From: a virus
Virus record (IMG/VR): IMGVR_UViG_3300035034_001839
Span: 1 to 37,589 of that record
DNA: 37,589 bases
Strand: one strand, 5' to 3'
Shown: positions 12,542 to 21,691 of the stretch, piece after piece
How positions within the stretch are numbered: position 1 is the first letter of the stretch
Layout: each line of letters starts with the position of its first letter
Position numbers and translations under genes: made by a program
Notes under the pieces: model-generated
What the model saw: the letters and a program-made list of their open reading frames with translations, nothing else
Database searches by the model: none
What the model was told of the DNA's origin: nothing

Positions 12542-13922
12542 CCTGATTTCCTACACTGATTTGGAACGCCTGCCGCCTGGTAATCTGGTGCCGTATGGCC
12601 GCAACTCTCGGACGCACAGCCCAGAACAGATCGAGCAGATCGTTGCCTCGATCAAGGAGTTCGGGTTCACCAATCCTATCTTGATCTCCGAGGACAGCAC
12701 GATCATCGCAGGCCACGGTCGAGTCCAGGCTGCCGTTGCTATGGGTATGGATGTTGTTCCCTGTCTGCGTATCGCCGGTCTGTCTGATGAACAGCGTCGC
12801 GCCTACATCATCGCCGACAACAAGCTGGCAGAAAATGCGGGCTGGGATGACGAGTTGCTCCGGCTCGAGCTGGGGGAGCTGCGCGACCTCGGGTATGACA
12901 TCGATGTTGTTGGCTTCGATCAGGCGGAGCTCGACGAGCTGTTTCTGGAAACCGACGGCCTCGAGGAAGAAGGCAACACCGACGACGATGAAATCCCAGC
13001 GTTTGGCGATTGGTTCACGTCGCGTCGTGGTGACGTTTGGGTCTGCGGTGATCACCGGATCATGTGTGGGGATTCGACGGTGATCACTGATATCGAGACG
13101 TTGGTTGGTGAGGGCGGCGTCGATATGTGCTGGACCGATCCACCGTACAACGTCAATTACGAAGGTACCGCTGGCAAGATCGAGAACGACAACATGGAGG
13201 CCGACGCCTTCCTCGCGTTTCTGACCGATGCCTTTGTGTCGGTGTTCTCTGTCCTGAAGGCTGGGGGTGCTCTTTATGTGGCCCATGCTGACACCGAAGG
13301 CCTGCCGTTTCGCAACGCCTTTGCGTCAGCAGGGTTTAAACTCTCGGGCTGTCTGGTGTGGGTGAAGCCGAGCCTGGTTCTCGGGCGCTCCGATTATCAG
13401 TGGCGGCATGAGCCCATCCTGTATGGTTGGAAACCTGGGGCCGCGCATCGCTGGTATGGCGGTCGCAAGCAGACGACGGTCATCGACGCCGAGGACATGC
13501 CCTTTGTGATCACGCCCGATGGATCGTTGTTGATCGACACCGGCCCTGGCACGATCCGTGTCTCCGGTACCGACATGAAGGTCGAGGAGCTGGTGTCGTC
13601 GGTTCTGCGTCACGAAAAGCCGAGCCGGAACGCCGAACACCCGACGATGAAGCCGGTCGGATTGGTGCTCGAGTATCTAAAAAACAGCAGCCGTCGTGGC
13701 GATCTGGTTCTCGATCCGTTTGGCGGTTCCGGTACCACGATGATTGCGTCACAGAAAATCGGCCGGAAAGCGCGGCTGATGGAGCTGGACCCACGGTTTG
13801 CCGATGTCATCGTTCGTCGCTGGCAGGACTTTACCGGCGGCAAGGCTGTGCTTGAGGAGAGCGGCGAGCGGTTCGATGATCTGACAGCCAAGCGCAAGGC
13901 TGCCCAGTCGGAGCAGGGTTAA
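12534..13922 (+). CDS. ParB-domain DNA methyltransferase
   Basis: A 462-aa two-domain protein. Residues 10-110 are a ParB/sulfiredoxin-like domain (NLVPYGRNSRTHSPEQIEQI, then STIIAGHGRVQAA with GHGR at 60-63). Residues 170-440 are a beta-class DNA methyltransferase with catalytic DPPYNVNY (202-209) before the SAM motif LDPFGGSGTT, which methylates N4-cytosine or N6-adenine. This fusion is common beside phage terminase genes. ATG 12534 has GGGAGAGG upstream. It lies between the cos-like site and the small terminase. Confidence 0.93.
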   Translation: MSDLISYTDLERLPPGNLVPYGRNSRTHSPEQIEQIVASIKEFGFTNPILISEDSTIIAGHGRVQAAVAMGMDVVPCLRIAGLSDEQRRAYIIADNKLAENAGWDDELLRLELGELRDLGYDIDVVGFDQAELDELFLETDGLEEEGNTDDDEIPAFGDWFTSRRGDVWVCGDHRIMCGDSTVITDIETLVGEGGVDMCWTDPPYNVNYEGTAGKIENDNMEADAFLAFLTDAFVSVFSVLKAGGALYVAHADTEGLPFRNAFASAGFKLSGCLVWVKPSLVLGRSDYQWRHEPILYGWKPGAAHRWYGGRKQTTVIDAEDMPFVITPDGSLLIDTGPGTIRVSGTDMKVEELVSSVLRHEKPSRNAEHPTMKPVGLVLEYLKNSSRRGDLVLDPFGGSGTTMIASQKIGRKARLMELDPRFADVIVRRWQDFTGGKAVLEESGERFDDLTAKRKAAQSEQG

Positions 13923-13925
13923 TGA

Positions 13926-14432
13926 ATGGCGGACGCAGGAACCCCCACCTATCCGGTTAAAACCATCGCTAAGTTGTTGCGCCTGACCGAGCGTCGGGTG
14001 CAGCAGCTTTCGAAGGAGGGCGTGATTCCAAAGGCGGAGCGTGGCAGGTACGAGCTGGTTCCGTCGGTTCAGGGTTACATCAAATATATTCAGGACCGTT
14101 CCGTTTTGCGGGCGGGCGACGATGATCCCGATCGCATCGACTATCACGTCGAGAAGGCCCGAAAGACCAAGGCCGAGGCGGACATCGCTGAAATGGAGGC
14201 AGCAAAGATGCGCGGCGATCTGGTCGATGCCGTCGAAATGAAGCAGGCGATGGACCTGGTGATCTCCGAGGTGCGGGCCAAACTCTTGAACAATGCGCCG
14301 ACACGGATCGCGGCACGGGCCAAGTCCGAGAAGAAGGAGGCCTCGATCAAAGCCGTTGCCAAGGAGGAGATCACCGCGGCCTTGCTCGCTTTGTCTGCCA
14401 CTGACCCCGCCGACCTTGTGGGGGCGAGCTGA
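13926..14432 (+). CDS. Terminase small subunit (Nu1-like)
   Basis: A 168-aa DNA-packaging protein. The N-terminal winged helix-turn-helix (YPVKTIAKLLRLTERRVQQL, about 10-29, then SKEGVIPKAERGRYEL) is the Nu1 signature and recognises cos DNA. The rest is helical (YHVEKARKTKAEADIAEMEA) for assembly with the large subunit. The gene precedes the large subunit and overlaps it as TGATG. Confidence 0.88.
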   Translation: MADAGTPTYPVKTIAKLLRLTERRVQQLSKEGVIPKAERGRYELVPSVQGYIKYIQDRSVLRAGDDDPDRIDYHVEKARKTKAEADIAEMEAAKMRGDLVDAVEMKQAMDLVISEVRAKLLNNAPTRIAARAKSEKKEASIKAVAKEEITAALLALSATDPADLVGAS

Positions 14433-16351
14433 TGTCGTGGCCCTTTGGCGCAGCTGTATTGATGGTGGCCACCGCTGCCCTTCAAGGGTTGGCACCTCCC
14501 CCTGACTTGAAGCCGTCGGAATGGGCGGAGCAATCCGTCCACATCCCTGTCGGCAACGCCATCCCAGGTCTAATGAGTTTCGACAACGCGCCATATCAGC
14601 GCGAGCCTTTGGACATGACCGTCGATCCGATCTGCCACCGGATCACCCTCAAATGGGGGGCACAGGTCGGCAAGACGCAGCTCGCGCTCTGTGCCCAAGG
14701 CTACCGTATTTCGCAGGACCCGACGTCGCAGTTGATGATGCAGCCGTCCGAAGGCGATTTGCAGACCTGGTTGACCACCAAGTTTAACCCAATGGTCGAG
14801 GCCAACCCCGACCTCGAGGAGCGGATTGCCACAGCTCGAGCTCGTAAGGGCGTCAACAACACGCGGATGAAGTCCTACCCTGGCGGCTTCATCATGTTTG
14901 CCTGGTCGGGATCCCCGAAGACACAGCGCGGTCGGTCGGCTCCGTTTATCGTTTGCGACGAGACCGATGGTTACGACCGCACTGCCGAGGGGCATCCCGT
15001 TGGTCTGATCTGGGAACGCGCCAACACCTTTGACGACCAGCGCAAGCTCTTGGAGATTTCGACACCCACGATCCGTGGCATCTCTTGGATCGATCACGCC
15101 TACGAGCAGGGTGACCAGCGGCAGTTCCATGTCGGGTGCCCGCATTGTGGCGAGGCTCAAACGATCGAGTGGTCAAACGTCAAGTGGGACAAGGACGAGA
15201 GCGGCATGCATTTGCCGGAGACCACCTACTACGAGTGTCGCGCCAATGGCTGCGTCTGGACAGATACCGATCGTTACTATGCGGTTCGGAACGCCGAGAA
15301 GCTGGGCCACGGTTGGAAAGCACAGAAGCCATATCGCGGCCACGCGTCCTATCATTTGAACGGCCTCTATTCGTGCTTCATCAAATTGCAGATCATCGTT
15401 CAATCGTTCCTGGACAAGAAGGCCGCGGGCGATTTGCAGACTTTTGTGAACGTCTCTCTGGCGGAAGTCTGGGAGGAGGAAGCCGAGAAGCTGGCGGTCG
15501 ACGACCTGATCAAACGGGTGCAGCCGTTCACTGAAAAGATACCGATGGCGGTTGGCCTGCAAACCTGCGGCGTCGACATGCAAGAGGATCGCCTCGAGTT
15601 GGAACGTGTCGGCTGGGGTTTGGGTGAGGAAAGTTGGAGCCTCGACTACCAAGTGTTCTGGGGCGATCCGTTGAAGCCCGAGGTTTGGTCGTTGCTGTTT
15701 GATTATCTGGACCAGACGTTTGAGCATGAATCGGGCGCGAAGATTAAGATTGCCTCGACCTGCGTCGACACCGGCGGCTCCGGTGGCTTGACGCAGGCAG
15801 CCTATGAGCAGCTCCGAGGGAAGCAGCGCCGGAACATTTTTGCCATTAAGGGTGGTGGCGGTTGGAACCGTCCGGTGGTTTCGGCTCCTTCAAAATCAAA
15901 GTCAGGCAGGAACGGCAGGCCGGTGACGTTGTTCACGCTGGGCGTCAATGATGCCAAGCTGATCGTCATGCGTCGCGCCAAATTGGACGCGCCTGGTCCT
16001 GGTTATTGCCACTTTCCTGCCGATCGGGATCCCGAATACTTCCACCAGCTCACCGCCGAGCGGCTGGTCACCAAGTTCCTGCGCGGGTTCCCCGTCCGAA
16101 ATTGGCACCAAACTCGTGACCGCAACGAGGCACTGGACTGTCGGGTCTATGCCTATGCCGCATTGAAAATTGTTAACCCGAACATTCGCATCCGTTTGAA
16201 CCGCCTACGTCCCGAGGATGACGAGGCGGCTCCGGTCGCGGAGGTGGGGGAACCGCCAGAGGAAGAAAAGGCGAAGCCCCGCAAGACTAAGCGTCGAAGG
16301 GCCCGCCGACCCCGTGGCCGCGGCTTAGGGCCGAACAGCGACGGGTGGTAG
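14432..16351 (+). CDS. Terminase large subunit (GpA family)
   Basis: A 639-aa packaging motor/nuclease of the lambda GpA family. The ATPase has Walker A WGAQVGKTQ (Lys81) and Walker B FIVCDETDG (Asp176, Glu177). A zinc-ribbon-like insert CPHCG (236-240) with C269 and C274 follows. The C-terminal nuclease has VDMQEDRLELERVGWG and CVDTGGSGG. The very C-terminus is a basic tail after GEPPEEEKAK, whose codons are the first plus-strand copy of the dispersed boundary element. ATG by TGATG with the small subunit. Confidence 0.95.
   Translation: MSWPFGAAVLMVATAALQGLAPPPDLKPSEWAEQSVHIPVGNAIPGLMSFDNAPYQREPLDMTVDPICHRITLKWGAQVGKTQLALCAQGYRISQDPTSQLMMQPSEGDLQTWLTTKFNPMVEANPDLEERIATARARKGVNNTRMKSYPGGFIMFAWSGSPKTQRGRSAPFIVCDETDGYDRTAEGHPVGLIWERANTFDDQRKLLEISTPTIRGISWIDHAYEQGDQRQFHVGCPHCGEAQTIEWSNVKWDKDESGMHLPETTYYECRANGCVWTDTDRYYAVRNAEKLGHGWKAQKPYRGHASYHLNGLYSCFIKLQIIVQSFLDKKAAGDLQTFVNVSLAEVWEEEAEKLAVDDLIKRVQPFTEKIPMAVGLQTCGVDMQEDRLELERVGWGLGEESWSLDYQVFWGDPLKPEVWSLLFDYLDQTFEHESGAKIKIASTCVDTGGSGGLTQAAYEQLRGKQRRNIFAIKGGGGWNRPVVSAPSKSKSGRNGRPVTLFTLGVNDAKLIVMRRAKLDAPGPGYCHFPADRDPEYFHQLTAERLVTKFLRGFPVRNWHQTRDRNEALDCRVYAYAALKIVNPNIRIRLNRLRPEDDEAAPVAEVGEPPEEEKAKPRKTKRRRARRPRGRGLGPNSDGW
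16246..16266 (+). repeat. Dispersed boundary element, copy A
   Basis: GGGGGAACCGCCAGAGGAAGA inside the 3' end of the terminase gene, read as GEPPEEE. It is identical over 21 bp to copy B at 19057-19077. Confidence 0.85.
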
Positions 16352-16354
16352 AGT

Positions 16355-16891
16355 TTGCTTCAACATTTTCCGACATCGATCACGGCAGGCTTGAGCCTTA
16401 AGTGTGAGGTTTTTTCAGACCAGTTTCCCGCCCCCGAGTGGGTTCTAAAGGCGATCCTGCGTGGTCCCAGTCAAATCGATTTGTTAGCGGATGCTGCGGG
16501 TACCGGACATGTCTTTGCCGAAACCGCCGCGACCACAGGCGGTTGGGGCGCTGGTCTCTATGCGGTCTCGATCCGTGCCGTATCTGGTGATGACGTCCAC
16601 GAGCTCGAGGCCGGTCAGGTTTCGATTGCTGCCGATTTGGTTGCTGTCTCCGAAACCCACGACGCCCGCGGGCATGCAGAACGAACCCTTGCGGCGATCG
16701 AGGCTGTCATCGAAGGCCGCGCGTCAAAGGACCAGCAGAGCTATACGATCAATGGCCGGACGCTTGTTCGCACCGCCATCGCTGATCTGTTGACCCTACG
16801 CAAAACCTACAAGGCCGAGGTCGCGCAGCTCAAATCAAACGGCAGGCATAAGAAGCTGATGGGCCGCAAAGTTAACGTGAGGTTTGGCTGA
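16355..16891 (+). CDS. gpW-like head-tail joining protein with N-terminal extension
   Basis: A 178-aa protein. Residues about 105-178 (HAERTLAAIEAVIEGRASKD, then YTINGRTLVRTAIADLLTLR) are gpW-like, the connector protein after terminase in lambda. The N-terminal 100 residues add an immunoglobulin-like beta domain (WVLKAILRGPSQIDL and GGWGAGLYAVSIRAV). The start is TTG at 16355, directly after the terminase stop, with GGTGG/GTAGAG upstream. A combined layout of this kind occurs in other proteobacterial phages. Confidence 0.75.
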   Translation: MLQHFPTSITAGLSLKCEVFSDQFPAPEWVLKAILRGPSQIDLLADAAGTGHVFAETAATTGGWGAGLYAVSIRAVSGDDVHELEAGQVSIAADLVAVSETHDARGHAERTLAAIEAVIEGRASKDQQSYTINGRTLVRTAIADLLTLRKTYKAEVAQLKSNGRHKKLMGRKVNVRFG

Positions 16892-18510
16892 TGTTTGGTT
16901 TTGGTAAATCCCGCCGCGGTGCGGACACTATTCGCTCCGAGCCTGCTGTCGCTGCTGTTGAAAAGCCGAGCTCTGTCCCAAAGGTCAGCCGCAGGTCGGC
17001 ACAGGGGCGTCCGATGCGGTCAGCACGTCAGTTCGATGCTGCTACCACCGATCGGCTCACCTCCAATTGGACGACCACACCGCTGACCGCCGACCAGATC
17101 GTCGATCGGAACCAGCGCGTATTGGTCGCTCGATCGCGTGAGCAGTCGTCGTCGAACGACTACATGAAAAACTTTCTCCGGTTGTGCGACCAGAACGTCG
17201 TCGGGCACCGTGGGTTCGCGCTTCAAGCACAGGCTCGGGATGCCAATGGTAACCTCGATCGCGGCGCAAACGAAGCCCTTGAGGCGTGGTGGCGTTGGTG
17301 GTGTCGCGCCGAGAATTGCGACATCACTGGTCGTCGCAGCTTCCGTCGGATGTGCAAGTCCGCCGTTGTGTCGGCTGCCAAGGACGGCGAGTTCATGTTC
17401 CGTGAGATCAAGGGCCGCGCCGCCGGTCCGGCTCGCTACGCTTTGCAAATTTTAGACCCGCAACGCTGCCCCGTTGACTACAATATGGAGCGTTTGGCGG
17501 GTGGTCGTTTTGTCCGTCAGGGCATCGAGTACAGCCGCGAGGGCCGTCCGGTTGCCTACTATTTCATGCGCGGCGACCCCGCCAATTCCGCATACACGTT
17601 CAATGGTCGGAGCCTCGATCGTGTTCCTGCCGAGGAGATCATTCACGGTTTCCTCGAGGACATTGTCGGTCAGCGCCGTGGTCTGCCCTGGGCTTCGACG
17701 TCGCTTTGGCGTCTCCACATGCTGTCCGGATTTGAGAAAGCCGCGCTGACCAACGCCCGCACCGGCGCGTCGATGGGCGGTTTCATCGAATGGAAAGAGG
17801 GCTATGGCCCCGAAGCCGATGATGAATTCGAAGACGAGGAGTTGCTGATCGAGGCCGAGGGTGGTGTCTTTCAGGAGCTGCCGCCTGGTGCGGAGAGCAA
17901 ACCATTCACCAGCCAATACCCCAGCGGGGAATTTGCGCCGTTCCACAAGGCTATGTTGCGCGGTGCCGGAGCTGGCATGGGTGTCTCCTATGTCAGCTTT
18001 GCCAACGACCTTGAGGGCGTCAATTTCAGTTCGATCCGCCAGGGCGTTCTCGACGAGCGCGACCACTGGATGGACCTGCAGGAGTGGTTGATCGAGACCC
18101 TGATCGATCGCTGCTTCCAATCCGCGCTGCAACCCTCGCTTTTGTTGGGCCTTGTTACCAACAACGGGATCCGGCTGCGTCCGGAGCAGCTCGCCAAATA
18201 TCGCAATGTTTACTGGCAGGGCCGTCGTTGGCAGTGGGTTGATCCGACCAAGGACGTGAAGGCGGAGATTGATGCCAAGAACAACCTACTGACCGCACCG
18301 TCGGAGATCATCCGGCGTCGCGGCGACGATCCTGACACCACATGGCGGACCTATGCCGCCGATATCAAATCGATGCGCGACGCCGGAATGCCGGACGAGT
18401 TCATCATGGCGTCCGTGCTTGGCGTCCAACCAGGCGCAGCACCAGCGCCGAAGGCCACCGCGCCCACCGAAACAGAGGAGACTGACGATGACCAAACGAC
18501 TGATGATTAA
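16891..18510 (+). CDS. Portal protein (lambda gpB-like)
   Basis: A 539-aa protein of the lambda portal family, forming the ring at the capsid vertex through which DNA passes. Diagnostic segments: DYMKNFLRLCDQNVVGHRGF (about 90), CDITGRRSFRRMCKSAVVSA, EIIHGFLEDIVGQRRGLPWA (about 250) and SFANDLEGVNFSSIRQGVLD (about 370). The acidic low-complexity C-terminus (APAPKATAPTETEETDDDQT) is probably disordered. ATG by TGATG; it overlaps the capsid gene by 23 bp. Confidence 0.94.
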   Translation: MFGFGKSRRGADTIRSEPAVAAVEKPSSVPKVSRRSAQGRPMRSARQFDAATTDRLTSNWTTTPLTADQIVDRNQRVLVARSREQSSSNDYMKNFLRLCDQNVVGHRGFALQAQARDANGNLDRGANEALEAWWRWWCRAENCDITGRRSFRRMCKSAVVSAAKDGEFMFREIKGRAAGPARYALQILDPQRCPVDYNMERLAGGRFVRQGIEYSREGRPVAYYFMRGDPANSAYTFNGRSLDRVPAEEIIHGFLEDIVGQRRGLPWASTSLWRLHMLSGFEKAALTNARTGASMGGFIEWKEGYGPEADDEFEDEELLIEAEGGVFQELPPGAESKPFTSQYPSGEFAPFHKAMLRGAGAGMGVSYVSFANDLEGVNFSSIRQGVLDERDHWMDLQEWLIETLIDRCFQSALQPSLLLGLVTNNGIRLRPEQLAKYRNVYWQGRRWQWVDPTKDVKAEIDAKNNLLTAPSEIIRRRGDDPDTTWRTYAADIKSMRDAGMPDEFIMASVLGVQPGAAPAPKATAPTETEETDDDQTTDD

Positions 18511-20494
18511 TGGTGGCTTGGCTGCCGCTCTGGTGGGCATGTCCCTGACGCGCTCAATCACCGTTGAACAGATCAACGCAAACCGTGGAGGTGGTGCGCT
18601 GCGTCGTCAGGCGGCTGTGCGCAACATCGACGAAGAGGCTCGCACCGTTGAGGTGGCATTTAGCTCCGAGGAGCCGGTGCCGCGCTGGTTCGGCGACGAG
18701 GTTCTCGATCACACGGTTGGGGCTATGCTGGACACTCGCCTGCAGAACGGTGCCGCAGTTCTCTGGAACCATGACACCGACATTCAGATCGGTGTTGTCG
18801 AGCAGGCATCTGTGGACAGCGATCGCCGAGGTCGTGCGACCTTGCGCTTTGGGCGGTCCGCTCGCGCCGAGGAAATCTGGGCCGACGTGGTCGACGGTGT
18901 CATCCGTCACATCTCTGTCGGGTATTTCGTTCGCGCCATCAAAACGGAGGAGCGCGAGGGCGAGCGTGACAAGGTGACTATCACTGAATGGGAGCCCTAT
19001 GAAATCTCTCTGGTCAGTGTTCCTGCCGACGCATCGGTCGGTGTTGGCCGCTCTGCGGGGGAACCGCCAGAGGAAGAAGACCCCGAGGCCTCCAATACTA
19101 ACACTCAAATCGCACCCCACCAATCAGAAGGATCGGGCAATATGGAACGAATTCTCCGCAATGCGGCAGGCGACCTGGTCCGCGCCGAGGTCGACGCTGC
19201 AGGTAAAATCACCAAGGTTCTCGAGGTCCTCGAGCGGGCGTCTGAAACGCAGGCACTTGTGACCCAAGGCCGTCAGGCCGAACAGCAGCGTGTCGCTGAT
19301 CTGCTTGAGCTGGGCGAGCAATACTCCGCTGGTCAGCTTGCATCCGAGGCAATCCGCACCGGCGAAACAGTTGATACTTTCACGCGCCGCCTGGTCGATC
19401 ACGTTGCTGGAAATGGCAACGACGGCAATCGCGCACTCGACGATGATGCTGGCAATATCGGCCTGACCGATGAAGAGGCTGGCAATTTCAGCTTTCTCCG
19501 CGCTTTCCGTGCTATGGCTGATCCGTCCAACCGTGCCGCTCAAGAAGCTGCCGCGTTTGAATATGAGGCTTCCCGTGCCGCAGAGCAGTCCTCGGGTCGT
19601 TCCGCACAGGGCATCATGGTTCCTGCCGACGTTATGCGTCGCGCTTTGAACACCGGCACCGACGGCGCTGCTGGTGGCAATACCGGCGGCTTTGGTGTTG
19701 CAACAGATTTGATGGCACAGTCCTTCATTGAAATGCTGCGCAATCGTTCGGTCCTCTTGGGTCTCGCCACTCCTATGGGTGGTCTGGTCGGTAACGTGGA
19801 CATTCCTGGTCAGGCATCTGGTGCCACCGGTTACTGGTTGGGTGAAGACGATGATGCTGGCGAAGGCAACCAAGAGCTGCGTCAGCTCGGGTTGAGCCCG
19901 AAGACAGCCGCGGCGTTCTCCGAAATCACCCGCAAGATGCTGCAGCAATCTTCTTTGGATGCCGAGGCTTTGGTCCGTCGTGATCTCGCTCGCGCACTTG
20001 CACTGACAATGGACTCAGCAGGCTTCTACGGTACCGGTTCTGCAAACCAGCCGCTGGGCATCAAAAACCTGTCGGGCATCAATGCGGTTCCATTCGCTGC
20101 GATCCAGCCAACCTTTGCCGAAATTGTTCAGCTCGAGACCGAAGTTTCTGCTGACAATGCTGATGTCGATTCAATGGCTTATATCGCCAATGCTAAGTTC
20201 CGCGGTCACTGCAAAACAACCGAGAAATTCGATGGTTCCTCTGGTGCCACGATCTGGGAGCAAGGTGGCACGGTCAACGGCTACACCTCCGAGATCACGA
20301 ACCAAGTCGCTGACGGCGATGTGTTCCACGGCAACTTCGCCGACATGATTGCCGCGATGTGGGGTGGCCTCGATCTGACGATCGATCCTTACTCCAACTC
20401 GAAAAAGGGCCGTCTGCGGATCGTAGCTTTCCAAGACATCGACTTTGCATATCGCAACGTCGAGAGCTTCGCATACGGCACCAAGCCAGTCTAA
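18488..20494 (+). CDS. Fused prohead protease-major capsid protein
   Basis: A 668-aa product carrying two functions. Residues about 20-200 are an HK97-type prohead protease (WNHDTDIQIGVVEQASVDSD, ISVGYFVRAIK, and EWEPYEISLVSVPADASVGV, in which EISLVSVPAD is the family hallmark). A linker GEPPEEEDPEAS is encoded by the boundary element copy B. Residues about 219-668 are an HK97-fold major capsid protein (scaffold-like helix, then MGGLVGNVDIPGQASGATGY and ending VESFAYGTKPV). A second ATG at 19142 with AGAAGGA upstream is exactly at the capsid start. ATG 18488 has GAGGAG 7 nt upstream. Confidence 0.92.
   Translation: MTKRLMINGGLAAALVGMSLTRSITVEQINANRGGGALRRQAAVRNIDEEARTVEVAFSSEEPVPRWFGDEVLDHTVGAMLDTRLQNGAAVLWNHDTDIQIGVVEQASVDSDRRGRATLRFGRSARAEEIWADVVDGVIRHISVGYFVRAIKTEEREGERDKVTITEWEPYEISLVSVPADASVGVGRSAGEPPEEEDPEASNTNTQIAPHQSEGSGNMERILRNAAGDLVRAEVDAAGKITKVLEVLERASETQALVTQGRQAEQQRVADLLELGEQYSAGQLASEAIRTGETVDTFTRRLVDHVAGNGNDGNRALDDDAGNIGLTDEEAGNFSFLRAFRAMADPSNRAAQEAAAFEYEASRAAEQSSGRSAQGIMVPADVMRRALNTGTDGAAGGNTGGFGVATDLMAQSFIEMLRNRSVLLGLATPMGGLVGNVDIPGQASGATGYWLGEDDDAGEGNQELRQLGLSPKTAAAFSEITRKMLQQSSLDAEALVRRDLARALALTMDSAGFYGTGSANQPLGIKNLSGINAVPFAAIQPTFAEIVQLETEVSADNADVDSMAYIANAKFRGHCKTTEKFDGSSGATIWEQGGTVNGYTSEITNQVADGDVFHGNFADMIAAMWGGLDLTIDPYSNSKKGRLRIVAFQDIDFAYRNVESFAYGTKPV
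19057..19077 (+). repeat. Dispersed boundary element, copy B
   Basis: GGGGGAACCGCCAGAGGAAGA, identical to copy A. It lies at the protease-capsid junction, 65 nt before the internal ATG at 19142, and is read as GEPPEEE. Confidence 0.85.
19127..19144 (+). promoter_or_regulatory. Internal ribosome site and start for a separate capsid protein
   Basis: AGAAGGA about 9 nt before ATG 19142, in frame with the fusion. Translation here would give a 450-aa protein starting MERILRNAAGDLVRAEVDAA, a normal size for a capsid protein with its scaffold-like region. It offers a way to make more capsid than protease from one gene. Confidence 0.5.
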
Positions 20495-20505
20495 AATCCC
20501 CGATC

Positions 20506-20523
20506 GGGGCGGGTGACCGCCCC
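20506..20523 (+). terminator. Hairpin after the capsid gene
   Basis: GGGGCGG-gtga-CCGCCCC, a perfect 7-bp GC stem with a 4-nt loop, 12 nt after the capsid stop and just before the next gene's ribosome site (AAAAGGAG). It has no T tract, so it is more likely an mRNA 3'-end stabiliser or attenuator than a full terminator. Confidence 0.5.
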
Positions 20524-20549
20524 AACGCACTTTTGAAAAGGAGCCCGTA

Positions 20550-20825
20550 ATGGCTGACAAACAGGTCAAAATTAAGATCACCTCGGCAGTTGCCATTGGT
20601 GGTGAAATCAAAACTCCAGGCACGGTTGTTATCGTTGCCGAAGAGCTCGCAAAGAATTTGTTGCATCGTGGCCGTGCCGAGCTGGCGACCGGCGAAGGTA
20701 AGCCGTTGTCAAAGATGTCGGCTGACGAGCTCAAGGCTCTTGCTGTGACACTCGAAATCGACGGCGCTGCTGACATGAGAAAAGCCGAGCTGATCGAATA
20801 CATCGAGCTGGCACAGTCCGAGTAA
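20550..20825 (+). CDS. Small head protein with SAP/Rho-N-like C-terminus
   Basis: A 91-aa product. The first 50 residues (VKIKITSAVAIGGEIKTPGT) form a small beta domain seen in phage proteins located after the capsid gene. The last 35 (SKMSADELKALAVTLEIDGA, then MRKAELIEYIE) have the helix-extended-loop-helix pattern of Rho-N/SAP-like domains. AAAAGGAG is upstream of the ATG. Probably a head-completion or decoration protein; not proven. Confidence 0.7.
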   Translation: MADKQVKIKITSAVAIGGEIKTPGTVVIVAEELAKNLLHRGRAELATGEGKPLSKMSADELKALAVTLEIDGAADMRKAELIEYIELAQSE

Positions 20826-20829
20826 GGCA

Positions 20830-21165
20830 ATGCCTCACCCAGATTGGGAAGACCTCTCCGCCTTTTTCGATCCCGACGAGTTCGCGACCCAAGCGGTCAT
20901 AACTCGGGGAGAGGAAAAGGTGGCAGAGGTCCTCGGCATTTTTGACGATCCGAACGAGGTCGCCCGCCTGGGCGAGTTCGATATGGATCATCCGACACCG
21001 CGCTTCACATGCGCCGAGGTTGGGGCCGCTGGCATCGAGGCCGGTGATGTCGCTACGATCGAGGGCAAGGCCTTTGACGTCATGGAATCGCCGCAGCTCG
21101 ACGGGACCGGCGTCGCCGTCCTGATCTTGGGCACCCCCAACGTGGTCTACAATGCTGGCCTTTGA
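20830..21165 (+). CDS. FII-like head-tail joining protein
   Basis: A 111-aa protein resembling lambda gpFII, which caps the head-tail connector: acidic start, then VITRGEEKVAEVLGIFDDPN, a strand-rich middle and VATIEGKAFDVMESPQLDGT. Position between the capsid and the Z-like gene agrees. It overlaps the next gene by 14 bp. Confidence 0.78.
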   Translation: MPHPDWEDLSAFFDPDEFATQAVITRGEEKVAEVLGIFDDPNEVARLGEFDMDHPTPRFTCAEVGAAGIEAGDVATIEGKAFDVMESPQLDGTGVAVLILGTPNVVYNAGL

Positions 21166-21691
21166 TATCGATGACCGCAAAATGGAGGCGATCGCGACCG
21201 AGTTCGCGGCCACTCCCAAACAGATCGAGCAGGCCTATGGTCGCGCCATGAAGAGAACAGCCGGCACACTTCGACGTCTCGCCACATCGGGCCTGAAATC
21301 AGAGCTGGGCCTCCGCAACACGCAGGCTCTACGCCGCCGGATCAAAGAATACCGTCTCAAAGGAAGCTCGGGCAAAGGGGTAAAACTCTGGTTTGGCGTC
21401 AACGATCTACCGCTGTCCGCGTTCAAGGGACGCCCACAAAAGGTGGCAGATGGTGTCCGGTTCGGTGACACGGTTATCAAAGGCGCATTCATAGCGAGGC
21501 GCGGAGGGAAGCGCGGCGTCTATCGTCGACTGACCGACAAGGCCTTTCCTATTGATGAGGCGCGGATGCCGGTCTCTGACCGCATGATGATCTACCTCGA
21601 GGATCAGGTGTTCGTCGATCTGGATACGATATTTTTCAAGAATTTCGCGGCTGAAATCAGAGCGCGAACCATATTTGGAGTGGGTGGATGA
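21152..21691 (+). CDS. Minor tail protein Z-like
   Basis: A 179-aa basic protein of the lambda gpZ/GPZ family: IEQAYGRAMKRTAGTLRRLA near the N-terminus (about 30-49), a GLRNTQALRRRIKEYR helix, then KLWFGVNDLPLSAFKGRPQK. In lambda gpZ acts in tail completion/joining. Overlaps its neighbours by 14 and 4 bp. Confidence 0.82.
   Translation: MLAFDIDDRKMEAIATEFAATPKQIEQAYGRAMKRTAGTLRRLATSGLKSELGLRNTQALRRRIKEYRLKGSSGKGVKLWFGVNDLPLSAFKGRPQKVADGVRFGDTVIKGAFIARRGGKRGVYRRLTDKAFPIDEARMPVSDRMMIYLEDQVFVDLDTIFFKNFAAEIRARTIFGVGG

Noticed and set aside
12210-13286. 358-aa minus-strand frame opposite the ParB-methyltransferase
   Set aside because: Antisense to a clear two-domain methyltransferase; no motif and no ribosome site.
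13749-14594. 281-aa minus-strand frame across the terminase small subunit
   Set aside because: Antisense shadow of strongly supported packaging genes.
19124-19948. 274-aa minus-strand frame opposite the capsid region
   Set aside because: Antisense to the major capsid protein; composition mirrors it.
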